Made by a program: the position numbers and the translations under genes. The notes beneath the pieces were generated by a model, which worked only from the letters and a program-made list of their open reading frames with translations, ran no database searches and was not told where the DNA came from. From assembly GCA_017558005.1 (NCBI GenBank), contig JAFYWN010000006.1, positions 1 to 64,000 of the forward strand: a DNA stretch of 64,000 bases, given 5' to 3'. Below, in pieces: positions 51,146 through 60,600 of the stretch; the first letter of the stretch is position 1, and the number at the start of each line of letters is the position of its first letter. The stretch comes from Kiritimatiellia bacterium (GTDB lineage: Bacteria; Verrucomicrobiota; Kiritimatiellia; RFP12; DVOR01).

Positions 51146-51345
51146 GAAAAATGCCCCCCTGTCCCCGTCCTCTCATGACACGTCCTCTGATTTATACATT
51201 ATTTTTAGTGCGTTTTACTTGATCGTTAAAGCGGCAATTTCGCCCTATTTATCCGAGGCGGTTGCGTTGTTTTGAGCACCCCAAGGCGCCTCTCCCTCGC
51301 GCACATGCTCGCCTTTTGAAACCGTCCAATGCTTGACAGTAAAAG

Positions 51346-51385
51346 AAAAAGGAGCGGCGCACAAGCGGTACGTCTGCTCCTTTTT
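51346..51385. terminator. Terminator of the C10 peptidase gene
   Basis: AAAAAGGAGC (51346-51355) pairs with GCTCCTTTTT (51376-51385) across a 20-nt loop. A and T runs on both sides allow termination in either direction. It lies downstream of the minus-strand gene ending at 51448. Confidence 0.8.
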
Positions 51386-51447
51386 GTTTCTCTCGCGCGA
51401 CGGCTTCGCGGGGCTCTACCCGAGTTAAGTCAATCGCGCTTGTGGAT

Positions 51448-54255
51448 TTATTCCTTCACGGTCACGCGCAAACGGAAGAAGCGGTGCGTGGCGAGATCAA
51501 TCGTTTGCCAGGCAGAGTCCGTTAAGGAGACCTTACCCTCAAGGTGAATGACGCCCTGCTCTGCGAGCATGGGTGTGTACTCCACGTCCTTTAACGCACC
51601 CGTTTCGTCAAAGACTAAGTTTTTAATCTGCAGTTTATCTGCGGCATCTATGGGCGATGTCCCGCAAAGGAACTCCTGCCAATTAAGTAAACCATCCTTG
51701 TCGGAGTCAACTTCTGCAAGTGCCTTTAGCGCATCCGCAGAGGTAGTCACATCCGCCAACTCATACTTACGGAACCAATAGTGCGGAATTGCCAAGGAGT
51801 CTTCATCCACCTCCCATTCAATTACCACAGGCTCAGTATACTCAATGGACTTTGTCGCCGCGCGAAGTGCAAAGGTGACATCACGATAGACGACATTCCC
51901 TTGTGCGGTACGCGCTTCAAGCGTAATCAGCATGCGCGAACCATCCAATCCCTCATGCGTCTGAGGCGAGTCAATGATGACATCAAAGACATGCTCATCA
52001 TAACGATAGACCGTGATATCCTCATCTGCGATTAGGCTTAAGCAACTTGACAGTGCGCGCACCTCCGTCACCGCCTCATTACACGTCACGCGAAGACCTG
52101 CACGTCCTTTTAAATCGCCCTCAAGGAGCACCCCATCCTCTAATGCTTCTCCCGAGAGTTGAGTCACACTTTCAATGATGGGCATCGAAACTGGCTCCTC
52201 GGTGAGGCGTGTAAAGGTTTCACCAAACCAAACAGGTTCATCGGCTTTTCCAGAAACAACAATGCGATAACGCGAACCAAATTCAGTGGTTAAGCCCAAG
52301 CTTGAGAGCTGCAATTCTCGCACGCCGACATTTTTACCTTCAAACGTCTCTGCGGTTGATGTCCCTTGTTGATAGACGTGGGTTAACATGATATTGCTCA
52401 GCCCATAATGAAGCCGTGCTTCTTCATCTGTGCTCTCTTCGGCATCCGCTTCTTCGTTGCCCTCTTCTTCATCACCCTCTTCGTCCATTGAAGACAAGGT
52501 CAGTCGCAAACGACAAAAGCGTTCTGCGTAATCAGCCAATGAAATCTCAAGCACGTCAGGCAACACCGCCTGCTCCGTAGCATCCACCTCAGGGAAGGTG
52601 GCCAACGTCTCCCACGCCATCTCTATTTCATTCCATAACTGAACATTCACGGCGCACTCAAATGGTTTTTCATCCCCACGCAAATCTGTGATAGCAAAGG
52701 AGAGCGTTGACTCCTGCGAGGGGATGAATGCCTCAGGGAAGGTGTACACTTCCACGTCATACGCAGAAGAGGTCACCGTGAGCGCCGCAGTTTCTTGCCC
52801 CATTTCATCCCTCAAGGTTGCAGACCCAAAGACCTCTTCATCTGCCGTGGAGTCTTCCGATTGGTCCAATGTGATAGATTCCACGACGGACTCAGACGAA
52901 TACGGCGTAGCCGTCACAGTAAACTGCGTAAAATCCTCTTCTCGGCACTCCGGCACCATCCACACCACACTGGGCAAATCATTAACATTGACCACCTTCG
53001 GCAAGGGTGCTACTTGCACTTGAGCCTTGGGGGAATGACCTAAAACCCACAGATCCAGTTGAGCCTCATCGGCAAGACAGAACCACCCCGAGGTGTCATC
53101 GTTCTTTTCATTCACGTACCCATCGTTCACCTTAAGGTACGTCTCTTTGTTCTTGACTTGATAACCGCAAATAAAAACTGCGTGTCCAGGGATTGAAGCT
53201 GGCAGTGGCATACCGCTTTCAAGCACTTCCTTAATTTCTGCCAATTGTTCAGCGGAAAAAGCTTCACCACTCTCTTTTCCAGACATTTCACCGAGATCAT
53301 ACCAATCGTTCACCACCACATTCAAGAGTGACGTACCCGACCCATTGTTGTCAACAGAATCAAAGGTCATATCTGACAAGACGTCAATGAGCAACCCGAG
53401 ACGCGCCACGGGAAGACGTTCTGCCTCGGTCGTGTATTGTGGCTCCCATCCTTCCTCGTCGATGTATTTCCAATAGAAGTCATACAACGCATTCCATTCA
53501 ATCGGAAGCCCGCCATGGAAGCGCATATCGTAACCCGTCTCACCTTGTTCGTTCTTTAACAGCCCAGGAGGCGTACTCAAACGCTTGGAATAAATAGCAT
53601 CAATCCGTTGGGGCCATTCATAATACTTCATGATTTGCGAATACATCGTTGCGGCGCACCCAACCGGTGCACGATTACGATAAGTATCTTCAGACGCTGT
53701 CTCTGCGGCGAGTTGCGGGCAAAAGTCATTCCACGGCTCAAACTGATCCCAATTCGAATTCAACTCTTCCGAAGCGAGGTCTACGGTGACGTTTGTTACC
53801 GTAGCGGCCAGAAGTTGAAGCGTAGACTGCGGATTTAAGAGCGCCTCCCATGCAGCCTCCGCAGGTGTGGGAGGCGTTTGGGACACAAAAAAGGTCGCCA
53901 CCGACTGACATTCCAACCGCTTGGCACGGGCGCGCATCCCCGCCTGAATTTGAAACGCAGGTTTTTCCTTCGTTGGTGCCACGTAATTACTTGTCGCATA
54001 CACCAAAAGCGGCATCTGCTTCGTGGAACCCGAGAAGATTAAATGACCTCTCGGTGCCAATTGCACACACCAAAGCCCATCCAACGATGTAACCGACTCA
54101 ATCGTTGCCCCAAAAAAGGTCGTTTGGAAGGTCGGCTGAGCCAACGTCGCATTCGCCGCTCGCGTAATCTCCTCTTGCGTAACCCATCGCGCAAAAAGAT
54201 TCGGCACCAATGCAAATACACTTGTTGCCACAAACATCCATTTAAACGACTTCAT
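51448..54255 (-). CDS. Secreted C10 (streptopain-like) cysteine protease
   Basis: A protein of 935 residues with GAGGG before the ATG at 54255 and a signal peptide (about 1-22). A prodomain of about 150 residues precedes the peptidase. The catalytic Cys200 lies in APVGCAATMYSQIMKYYEWP, close to the streptopain consensus, and His358 in IPGHAVFICGY; KVNDGY follows. Inhibition of host proteins or nutrient proteolysis is the usual role. Several beta-sandwich domains make up about 430-860. The end has DSDKDGLLNWQEF, a thrombospondin-3-like calcium loop, and a final RFFRLRV strand. The length is much greater than the 400 residues of streptopain, so it is probably a surface protease. Confidence 0.85.
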   Translation of the reverse strand: MKSFKWMFVATSVFALVPNLFARWVTQEEITRAANATLAQPTFQTTFFGATIESVTSLDGLWCVQLAPRGHLIFSGSTKQMPLLVYATSNYVAPTKEKPAFQIQAGMRARAKRLECQSVATFFVSQTPPTPAEAAWEALLNPQSTLQLLAATVTNVTVDLASEELNSNWDQFEPWNDFCPQLAAETASEDTYRNRAPVGCAATMYSQIMKYYEWPQRIDAIYSKRLSTPPGLLKNEQGETGYDMRFHGGLPIEWNALYDFYWKYIDEEGWEPQYTTEAERLPVARLGLLIDVLSDMTFDSVDNNGSGTSLLNVVVNDWYDLGEMSGKESGEAFSAEQLAEIKEVLESGMPLPASIPGHAVFICGYQVKNKETYLKVNDGYVNEKNDDTSGWFCLADEAQLDLWVLGHSPKAQVQVAPLPKVVNVNDLPSVVWMVPECREEDFTQFTVTATPYSSESVVESITLDQSEDSTADEEVFGSATLRDEMGQETAALTVTSSAYDVEVYTFPEAFIPSQESTLSFAITDLRGDEKPFECAVNVQLWNEIEMAWETLATFPEVDATEQAVLPDVLEISLADYAERFCRLRLTLSSMDEEGDEEEGNEEADAEESTDEEARLHYGLSNIMLTHVYQQGTSTAETFEGKNVGVRELQLSSLGLTTEFGSRYRIVVSGKADEPVWFGETFTRLTEEPVSMPIIESVTQLSGEALEDGVLLEGDLKGRAGLRVTCNEAVTEVRALSSCLSLIADEDITVYRYDEHVFDVIIDSPQTHEGLDGSRMLITLEARTAQGNVVYRDVTFALRAATKSIEYTEPVVIEWEVDEDSLAIPHYWFRKYELADVTTSADALKALAEVDSDKDGLLNWQEFLCGTSPIDAADKLQIKNLVFDETGALKDVEYTPMLAEQGVIHLEGKVSLTDSAWQTIDLATHRFFRLRVTVKE

Positions 54256-54537
54256 TCTACATCCCTCTCTGACATCCATGTCATTCCTTCATGGATTCGC
54301 CAAATGCGTTCAACATTATCAAAACGCCGCATACTTTACAGCCTTCTTAATTAAAATACAATCTTTCTTTTAAGGTCTAAACACCTCCTCTCCCTCCCAC
54401 AAGCCCCTTATCCTCCCACTAAATCACATGCCCTCCACCCCAATTAAAAACTTTTTATTAAAAAGACTTGCCATTTTGCAGGAGATTTGATACCTTTATG
54501 GGACTTTTAACCGCATCAGAGATTCGGAGGATTTAAA
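54256..54537 (+). promoter_or_regulatory. Intergenic region with a promoter for the small basic protein
   Basis: TTGCCA (54467-54472), a 17-bp spacer, and TACCTT (54490-54495) with TG before it form a plausible promoter. GGAGG lies 7 nt before the ATG at 54538. The rest is C/T-rich with words similar to the 44.5-kb repeat. Confidence 0.45.
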
Positions 54538-54741
54538 ATGGGAACAGGACGTACCCTCAATAAGAAGCCGGCGACGCGCCCGGTCAAGTCTGCCGGCGAA
54601 CGCCGCCGTCGTGATGCCGTTCAGCGCAAGCGTTTGATCGCGCTCGGCATGGACGAAGCTACCGTTGCCAAGCTCAATGCAGTCCAGATTCGCGACTATC
54701 TGCGCACGCCTGCTAAGACCAAGGCCGCTTTCGCAAAGTAA
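54538..54741 (+). CDS. Small basic protein
   Basis: A protein of 67 residues, rich in Arg and Lys (for example SAGERRRRDAVQRKRL near 18-33), with a good GGAGG site and its own promoter and terminator. The second half (MDEATVAKLNAVQIRDYL near 38-55) looks helical. PVC bacteria have short, basic, abundant proteins of similar size thought to bind RNA or ribosomes; the likeness is general and the sequence is not clearly of that named family. A nucleic-acid-binding role is likely but unproven. Confidence 0.75.
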   Translation: MGTGRTLNKKPATRPVKSAGERRRRDAVQRKRLIALGMDEATVAKLNAVQIRDYLRTPAKTKAAFAK

Positions 54742-54765
54742 TTGCGTGACCGGAACGGTTCAGCA

Positions 54766-54800
54766 AAAGCACATCCGCATTGCGGGTGTGCTTTGCTTTA
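54766..54800 (+). terminator. Terminator of the small basic protein gene
   Basis: AAAGCACATCCGCA (54766-54779) pairs with TGCGGGTGTGCTTT (54781-54794) with one G-U pair. This is a long stem with a minimal loop, followed by GCTTTA. Confidence 0.8.
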
Positions 54801-54856
54801 TCCAGACACCCCCTCTCCACCTCCCCCTTTTCCTTTTAAAATAGAGGACGCTTCCC

Positions 54857-56182
54857 ATGAGAGCTTTCCTTGAACGTTTGGCCGCACGGAGACGATTCGG
54901 CATCCATCCAGGCTTGGACACCATGCGCCAGCTGTGCGATGCCTTAGGCAATCCAGAACAAGACTGCGCCGTAATTCATATCGCAGGCACGAATGGCAAG
55001 GGAAGCGTAGCCGCCATTTGCGAAGCCGCTTTGCGCACGATGGGCTTGCCCGTGGGACGTTATACCTCGCCACACCTAATCCGCGTCAACGAACGCTTCT
55101 TGGTCCATGGCGAACCCGTTTCAGATGAAGCCCTCACCCGCGCCTTAGATGAAGTTGAACGCGTCTGCGCCGAAAAGGCATTAGAGCCCACCTTCTTCGA
55201 AGTGCTCACCGCCTGCGCATGGGTCATCTTCCGTGACGCAGGATGCAAAATCGTCGTCTGCGAAACCGGCATGGGAGGCCGTTGGGACGCCACCAATATC
55301 ATTCCCGCGCCCCTCGTCACCGTCATTACGCGCGTTGCGCTTGACCACTGTGCGATTTTGGGTGACACCATTGAAGCGATCGCCGCCGAGAAGGCGGGCA
55401 TCATTAAAGAAGGATGTCCCGTTGTCATTGGCCAAATGGATCCCCGCGCCCGAGCCGTCATTGATACCGTCGTCGCAGAACAACACACCACCCTTCGCGA
55501 TGCAGCAGAAGAGGTGCGTGTGACAGTTTCTCGTCGCACCGTCCATGGCCAAACACTCCAATGCTCCACCCCCTCCTGCGACTACCCCGCCGCACTTACG
55601 CGACTCGCGGGTAGCTACCAAGTCATCAATGCCGCCACGGCATTAGTCACCTTAGAAGCACTTGCCAAACACGGCATTGTCGTGCCCCCAAAAGCCTTTA
55701 CCGAAGCCCTTCGCACCGTGGACTGGCCAGCACGTTGCCAACTCCTCTCCGACGACCCACCCGTCTTCTTGGACGGCGGACACAATCCCGACGCACTCAA
55801 AGCCCTGCGCGAATCCCTCAAATCCATGCACATCCGCAAACGCATCGCCCTCGTTTGTGGCTTCTGCCAAGACAAAGCCATCGTGGATGCCTTACGAGAG
55901 ATTGCCCCCTTGGTGAGTTGCGCATGGACCGTCCCCATCGCTACCGAGCGCTCCCTCTCCCCACAAGAAACCGCAGACGCCGCACGCGCTGCAGGCATTG
56001 CCACCGCCATTCCGATGAGCACCGTCTCAGAAGCGCTTGAAGCCGCCACCAATTGGGCCCAAGACTGCCATGGCACCGTCGTCATCTGCGGCTCACTCTA
56101 CCTTGCAGGAGAGGTGCTTGCCCTTCGCGATGAAGCCGACGAGCCAACCCTTGATCCGGGAGAACTCCCCCGTGCGCATTGA
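54857..56182 (+). CDS. folC: Folylpolyglutamate synthase / dihydrofolate synthase
   Basis: A Mur-ligase-family enzyme of 441 residues adding glutamate to folates. HIAGTNGKGSVAAICEA near 42-58 is the ATP loop, SPHLIRVNERF near 73-83 the folate-site motif, FFEVLTACAW near 113, and CETGMGGRWDATN near 136-148. VFLDGGHNPDAL near 305-316 marks the C-terminal domain with the ligase His. The length and order of motifs are those of bacterial FolC. AGAGGA lies 9 nt before the ATG. It overlaps the next gene by 11 bp if that gene uses GTG 56172. It supports glyA-dependent one-carbon metabolism encoded elsewhere in the window. Confidence 0.94.
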   Translation: MRAFLERLAARRRFGIHPGLDTMRQLCDALGNPEQDCAVIHIAGTNGKGSVAAICEAALRTMGLPVGRYTSPHLIRVNERFLVHGEPVSDEALTRALDEVERVCAEKALEPTFFEVLTACAWVIFRDAGCKIVVCETGMGGRWDATNIIPAPLVTVITRVALDHCAILGDTIEAIAAEKAGIIKEGCPVVIGQMDPRARAVIDTVVAEQHTTLRDAAEEVRVTVSRRTVHGQTLQCSTPSCDYPAALTRLAGSYQVINAATALVTLEALAKHGIVVPPKAFTEALRTVDWPARCQLLSDDPPVFLDGGHNPDALKALRESLKSMHIRKRIALVCGFCQDKAIVDALREIAPLVSCAWTVPIATERSLSPQETADAARAAGIATAIPMSTVSEALEAATNWAQDCHGTVVICGSLYLAGEVLALRDEADEPTLDPGELPRAH

Positions 56183-56909
56183 TCCGCCGGTCGACAAAGA
56201 CATTCGTTGGCTCTATGAAGACGAGCGGATGATTGTCATCGACAAACCCGCTGACCTTCCAGTGCATAGCAGTGGCAGCTACGTGCGCAACACACTCGAT
56301 TGGCTCCTCAAACGCTATCGCCCAGGCAACACCATTCACCTCGTCTCCCGCCTTGACCGCGAAACAAGCGGTCTAGTCCTCGTTGCCAAAGATCCCCAAA
56401 TGGCTGCCATCCTTGGCAAAACCCCAAAACGCAAATACTACCACGTCCTCGTGCGAGGCCGCTTCCCCGAAGGACGATGGTGCGCCTCAGGCTCCATCCA
56501 ACGTTCCAACGAGCCCCCCGTCTACTCCATGCGCCACCTCGTTGGTGCACGCCTCACCACCCACCTTCCCCCCTTACCCGAAGACCGAGGCGCCGCCACC
56601 TGGTTTGAACGCATCGGCGAAGGCCCCTGGCCAGACACCACCCTCCTCTCTGCAGAACTCGTCACCGGACGCACCCACCAAATCCGCGCCTCACTCTGCT
56701 CATTAGGTTGGCCCGTTGTGGGCGACAAAATCTACGGCGGCGACCCCGAATGCTTTTTACGCTTTAGAGACGACCTTCTCACCGATGCCGACCGCGCTCA
56801 CCTCCGCCTGCCCAACCAAGCCCTCCGTGCCGTAAAACTCGAATTCCTCGGCAAAACCTTCCACACCGTGCGCACCCCTTGGACCACCCAAGCCCACTGG
56901 CCCTACTAA
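56172..56909 (+). CDS. RluA-family RNA pseudouridine synthase
   Basis: A protein of 245 residues. GTG 56172 was chosen because GGGAG lies 10 nt upstream and family similarity begins soon after (IRWLYEDERMIVIDKPADLPVH); a longer start inside folC would add unrelated sequence. The catalytic Asp lies in HLVSRLDRETSGLVLVAK near 58-75. RKYYHVLVRG, then TGRTHQIRASL near 176-186 and VVGDKIYGGD are the later RluA signatures. There is no S4 domain. The target uridine in rRNA or tRNA cannot be told. Confidence 0.9.
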   Translation: MRIDPPVDKDIRWLYEDERMIVIDKPADLPVHSSGSYVRNTLDWLLKRYRPGNTIHLVSRLDRETSGLVLVAKDPQMAAILGKTPKRKYYHVLVRGRFPEGRWCASGSIQRSNEPPVYSMRHLVGARLTTHLPPLPEDRGAATWFERIGEGPWPDTTLLSAELVTGRTHQIRASLCSLGWPVVGDKIYGGDPECFLRFRDDLLTDADRAHLRLPNQALRAVKLEFLGKTFHTVRTPWTTQAHWPY

Positions 56910-56994
56910 AACACGCCCCTAAACACACCTGTTAAAGCACACCCCTTACGAAAAACAGAAGTTGGTGAATCTCTAAACACTTGCTAAAAAACAA

Positions 56995-57024
56995 GGAGCG
57001 CACACCCCATGCGCTCCCTCATTT
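56995..57024 (+). terminator. Terminator after the pseudouridine synthase gene
   Basis: GGAGCGC (56995-57001) pairs with GCGCTCC (57011-57017) across 9 nt, followed by CTCATTTT. It is preceded by an A run. Confidence 0.65.
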
Positions 57025-57039
57025 TACCCACCTTCAATC

Positions 57040-57145
57040 ACTAACATTTGCGTGTGCCCCAATCTGTCCCCCACTTCATCCCCCCAAAAAAATAAAATCT
57101 GCGTATACCGATTTTGCCCTATTTCAAATACTAACATTTGCGTGT
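57040..57145. repeat. 16-bp direct repeat
   Basis: ACTAACATTTGCGTGT occurs at 57040-57055 and 57130-57145, 90 bp apart, each preceded by TCAA. The region 57018-57272 has no gene; the words TTTTGCCCTATTT and AATCTGCGT also resemble parts of other intergenic regions. The function is unknown. Confidence 0.6.
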
Positions 57146-57272
57146 TGGCACTTGTGTTGGTACTATGCACGTTGTAAAACTGTGTATTTTAGTGTCTCAT
57201 TTGAGGGAAATCCATAAAAACAAAAAAGCGACAAAACCCTATCAAATCAAGGTCCCATCGCCATTTTTCATA

Positions 57273-57348
57273 TGGTGGAGCGAAGGGGATTCGAACCCCT
57301 GACCCCCACGTTGCGAACGTGATGCTCTACCAACTGAGCTACCGCCCC
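57273..57348 (-). tRNA. tRNA-Ala (anticodon CGC)
   Basis: A 76-nt cloverleaf on the minus strand. The acceptor stem starts GGGGCGG and ends CGCTCC with A73 and an encoded CCA (57275-57273). It contains the G3-U70 pair, the main identity mark of alanine tRNA. The D arm has GCTC...GAGC, the anticodon loop is TTCGCAA (anticodon CGC, codon GCG), and the T arm has AGGGG-TTCGAAT-CCCCT. The 3' CCA being encoded means that Cca is needed only for repair of this tRNA. Confidence 0.95.
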
Positions 57349-57364
57349 ATACGAAAGTGGTAAA

Positions 57365-57393
57365 ATAGTATCAAATACCCATCTTAAGCGCAA
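57365..57393 (-). promoter_or_regulatory. Promoter of tRNA-Ala
   Basis: On the minus strand TTGCGC (57388-57393), a 17-bp spacer ending TTTGA, and TACTAT (57365-57370) with the extended TG. Transcription would start about 10 nt before the mature 5' end. Confidence 0.65.
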
Positions 57394-57589
57394 GCCTTTT
57401 TTAAAAAATACGAAGTTACCGTGATGTTTCATCATCATGTGCGCCGAAGCCACACATTTTCAACCACTTACCATCCCTTCGGTGTGCCTTCTATTTGACA
57501 CATTACGTTTCTCTCTGTTTTATTTTCAAGAATATTTGTTACTCAAGACGGCGACCTTGTTACGTCTGACTAAAGCGTTTGAGACTTCA

Positions 57590-57624
57590 TCTAAAAAAGA
57601 CGCGCAACGAAATCCCGTTGCGCG
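57590..57624 (-). terminator. Terminator of the LRR protein gene
   Basis: CGCGCAACG (57601-57609) pairs with CGTTGCGCG (57616-57624), loop AAATCC. On the minus strand it is followed by TCTTTTTTA. The rest of 57394-57684 holds no recognisable gene. Confidence 0.85.
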
Positions 57625-57684
57625 CTAAGAATAAAATGGAGTAACTCTTGAATATCGTTAATCTATTCTATCCCTTCCTCTTAA

Positions 57685-60600
57685 TCAATATTCCTCAAAA
57701 TAGCCATAAACTTGCCATTTCTTGTTGTAGTCTTCAAAAATCAACACCTTGGTGTCACCATCCGTCGCAAGGATCATCTCGGTATTCCAAGTGCCTAATG
57801 ACTTTCCTCGGCTATCATACCACTTCACCTTTGCCTGAAGAAATACTTGATCTTTCGTAAATCCATCCACTTCTTCAGTACATTCTCGATAAAGGGTGAT
57901 TTTCGCAGTGGAAGCAATTTCCGCTCTACGTGCACCATTACCCAAAATAAGCGTTCCCAAGAGAGTCCCATCTGCAGCAATGTTAAATAGACCTTCTCCT
58001 GTCATTTCAAGCAGGCCATAGTTAAGAATATAACTCTCAACATCACTTGAATAATAGAAGCCTTCACACCATTCGGGCAAGAGTGTCACCGTCAACGGAA
58101 TTTCAAGTGTCATCACAGTTCCTGCAGCCGTCGTCACCTTCAAGACAATGGTGTATGATCCCGCCTTTTTAGGCGTACCACTAAGAATCCAATTGCCATC
58201 CTTAGTTTTGACAAGCTTAACCCCAGTGGGCAATTTTGACGCAGAAATAGACTTCACCTTTGAATGTGCATCAAACAAGGTAACACCAATAGACTCATTA
58301 ATGGTGCTATTTGTATGCAATTTAAGCTCACCCAGTGCACATGAGACCTCTAACTGCTCCGCTCGAACGTCAAGCACAACTTCCCATGAGCGCGTTGTAC
58401 CACGTGTAGAAACAACCGTAATTGTGGCAGTAGACACTCCCACTTTCTTGGGTATACCAGAAAGAAGCCAGCGACCCGTAGTCTTCTCTTTCGCGACCTT
58501 AAGTCCCGTCGGCAACTTCTTCGCAGAGACAGATTTAATGCCACTTTCTGTCGTAATCTCCAATGGATACGAGACTGTAGCACCAACAATCAATTCTGCA
58601 TCAAGCAAGTTTTGAGGATTAAAGATCACATTCTCGGTCTTAAACCGTGCAACAATTTCTCTGGAGGTTGGCTCCATCACAAAGGTGTACTTCTTCGCTA
58701 AAGAAATATTTGTTTCACCTTCAAACCAGCCTAAGAATTCTGCATGTTTAGGAACGGTTGCCGACAATGTAACCTTTTTACCAACAAGATAAGTTCCTGC
58801 GCCTTTTACCTTACACTTATCATCGCCACCTTCCATTGTAAGCGTTACTGTTGGAATAGCAGAAACTTCAAAGCGAACCGCCTTCACCGTTGAGCCTCTC
58901 AAGATGAAAACTCCTTCATAAATACCAGGCTTCGTAAACGATGCAGCCAGAACACCCGTTTTACTATTCAACTTCAAGCCAGAGGAGATGAACGACGCCT
59001 TGTAGCCCTCGTACCCAGCATAGTCACGTTTCTCACCAGGCACAAATGGGTAAACCGTTGCGGCACATCCGATAAATGCCCCCTTATCCACCTTCTTAAT
59101 TGAAGCAGGAAGTCGTACACTATTAGGATTAAGCGCGCGACAATTACTAAACGCATTTGCCCCAATCGTTGTGACAGATTCTGGAATCGCAACACCTGTA
59201 AGTGCCGCATTCATGATTGCATTTTTGGCAATACTTGTAACCAAGCCCCCCTCAATGCGTTCCGGGATTACAATGTCACCTACGAAAGTAGACGCCGTTG
59301 GTGTTAACCCTGTAATCGTTACGTTCGTTCGCTTTCGATCAATGGTATAAGTAAAGGCCTTACGAATCTCGTCATCCGTTACTGGAGCTAATGCCGCAGG
59401 TGTCCATGTGACATTACGAACCCATGCACAATCGTATCCATCGTAATACGACTCATCCTTGATGTAACGCCATTCAAACGTGTGGCTACCGGCTTCTACA
59501 AAGACTTTCACCGTTTGCCAGTCTACACCACTTCCACTGATTTTCGTCACGACCTCTCCATCCACTAAGAAGGCTAATATGTCATATCCTTCTTCTGAAG
59601 AGACTTGCCAATCAAACGAAAGTTCACCAGGCTGCGCTATAGACGCCTTGAGCGTATTCGTACTACCATTGCCCAAGTATTGCGTACGAACAACTGGTGC
59701 ATTTGGTGAATTTGCATCATACGTACTATGCCATCCAATTGTCTCATCAATCGTCAATGCTAAACAACCTAATCCTTCTGCGATAGACAAAGAATCAACA
59801 ATTTCAAAATTAAACGATCTACTGTTATCCTCATCATCCTCTTCAATGACATCCTCAATGTCAATTTCTACAGTCATTTGATAAATGCCTGCTGTAAAAT
59901 CTTTCCATTTTTCATTATTGAGACGAACGCTAAAGCCTTGCATCGCTTCAAGTGTGACATCGTCTTCCCATTCGTATGACCAAACACTCGCATTTGTGGC
60001 TTCAGATTTAATCGTTGCACGGAATTTAGCAGTTGAGCTACTTGCAACTGTTCCAAAATTACCTACACCAAAGACAAAATCAAAGGCTTCACCAATCATG
60101 ACCGAACGAATCACATCAATCGACTCGTCTTCTGAGTGAGCCGTCATAAAAAGACTATTACCATGTTCCCAATCTGAGAAGACGGCAAAGTCTAAGTCAG
60201 GCTTTTGAGTATCGTCATCATCTGGCTCTTCTTCTGTTTTAGCAGTTTGTGTTACCGTAATTGTACGAACAATGCCTGTCGCACCCGCTACAGTAATCGT
60301 GCCTGAGCGTGGCGTAGTTAACGTATTCGCAGCAATTACATAAGACAACTGCCCATTGCCAGACGAGCTCGTTGGAGAAACTGCAATCCAAGCACTTGAT
60401 GAAGATGCAGTCCATGCATCATTAGACTGAATTGAAATGATTCCCGTTTGTCCTGCCTCTTTGACAGAAAATTCAGAAACACTCACCGTCAAAACCGCTT
60501 CACAACAAGCATTTGCAACAGCACTATATGATGTTCCGATGTCATTAACTGCAGCAATCCAATAGTAATACATTGTGCCAACAGTAACATTAGAATCTAC

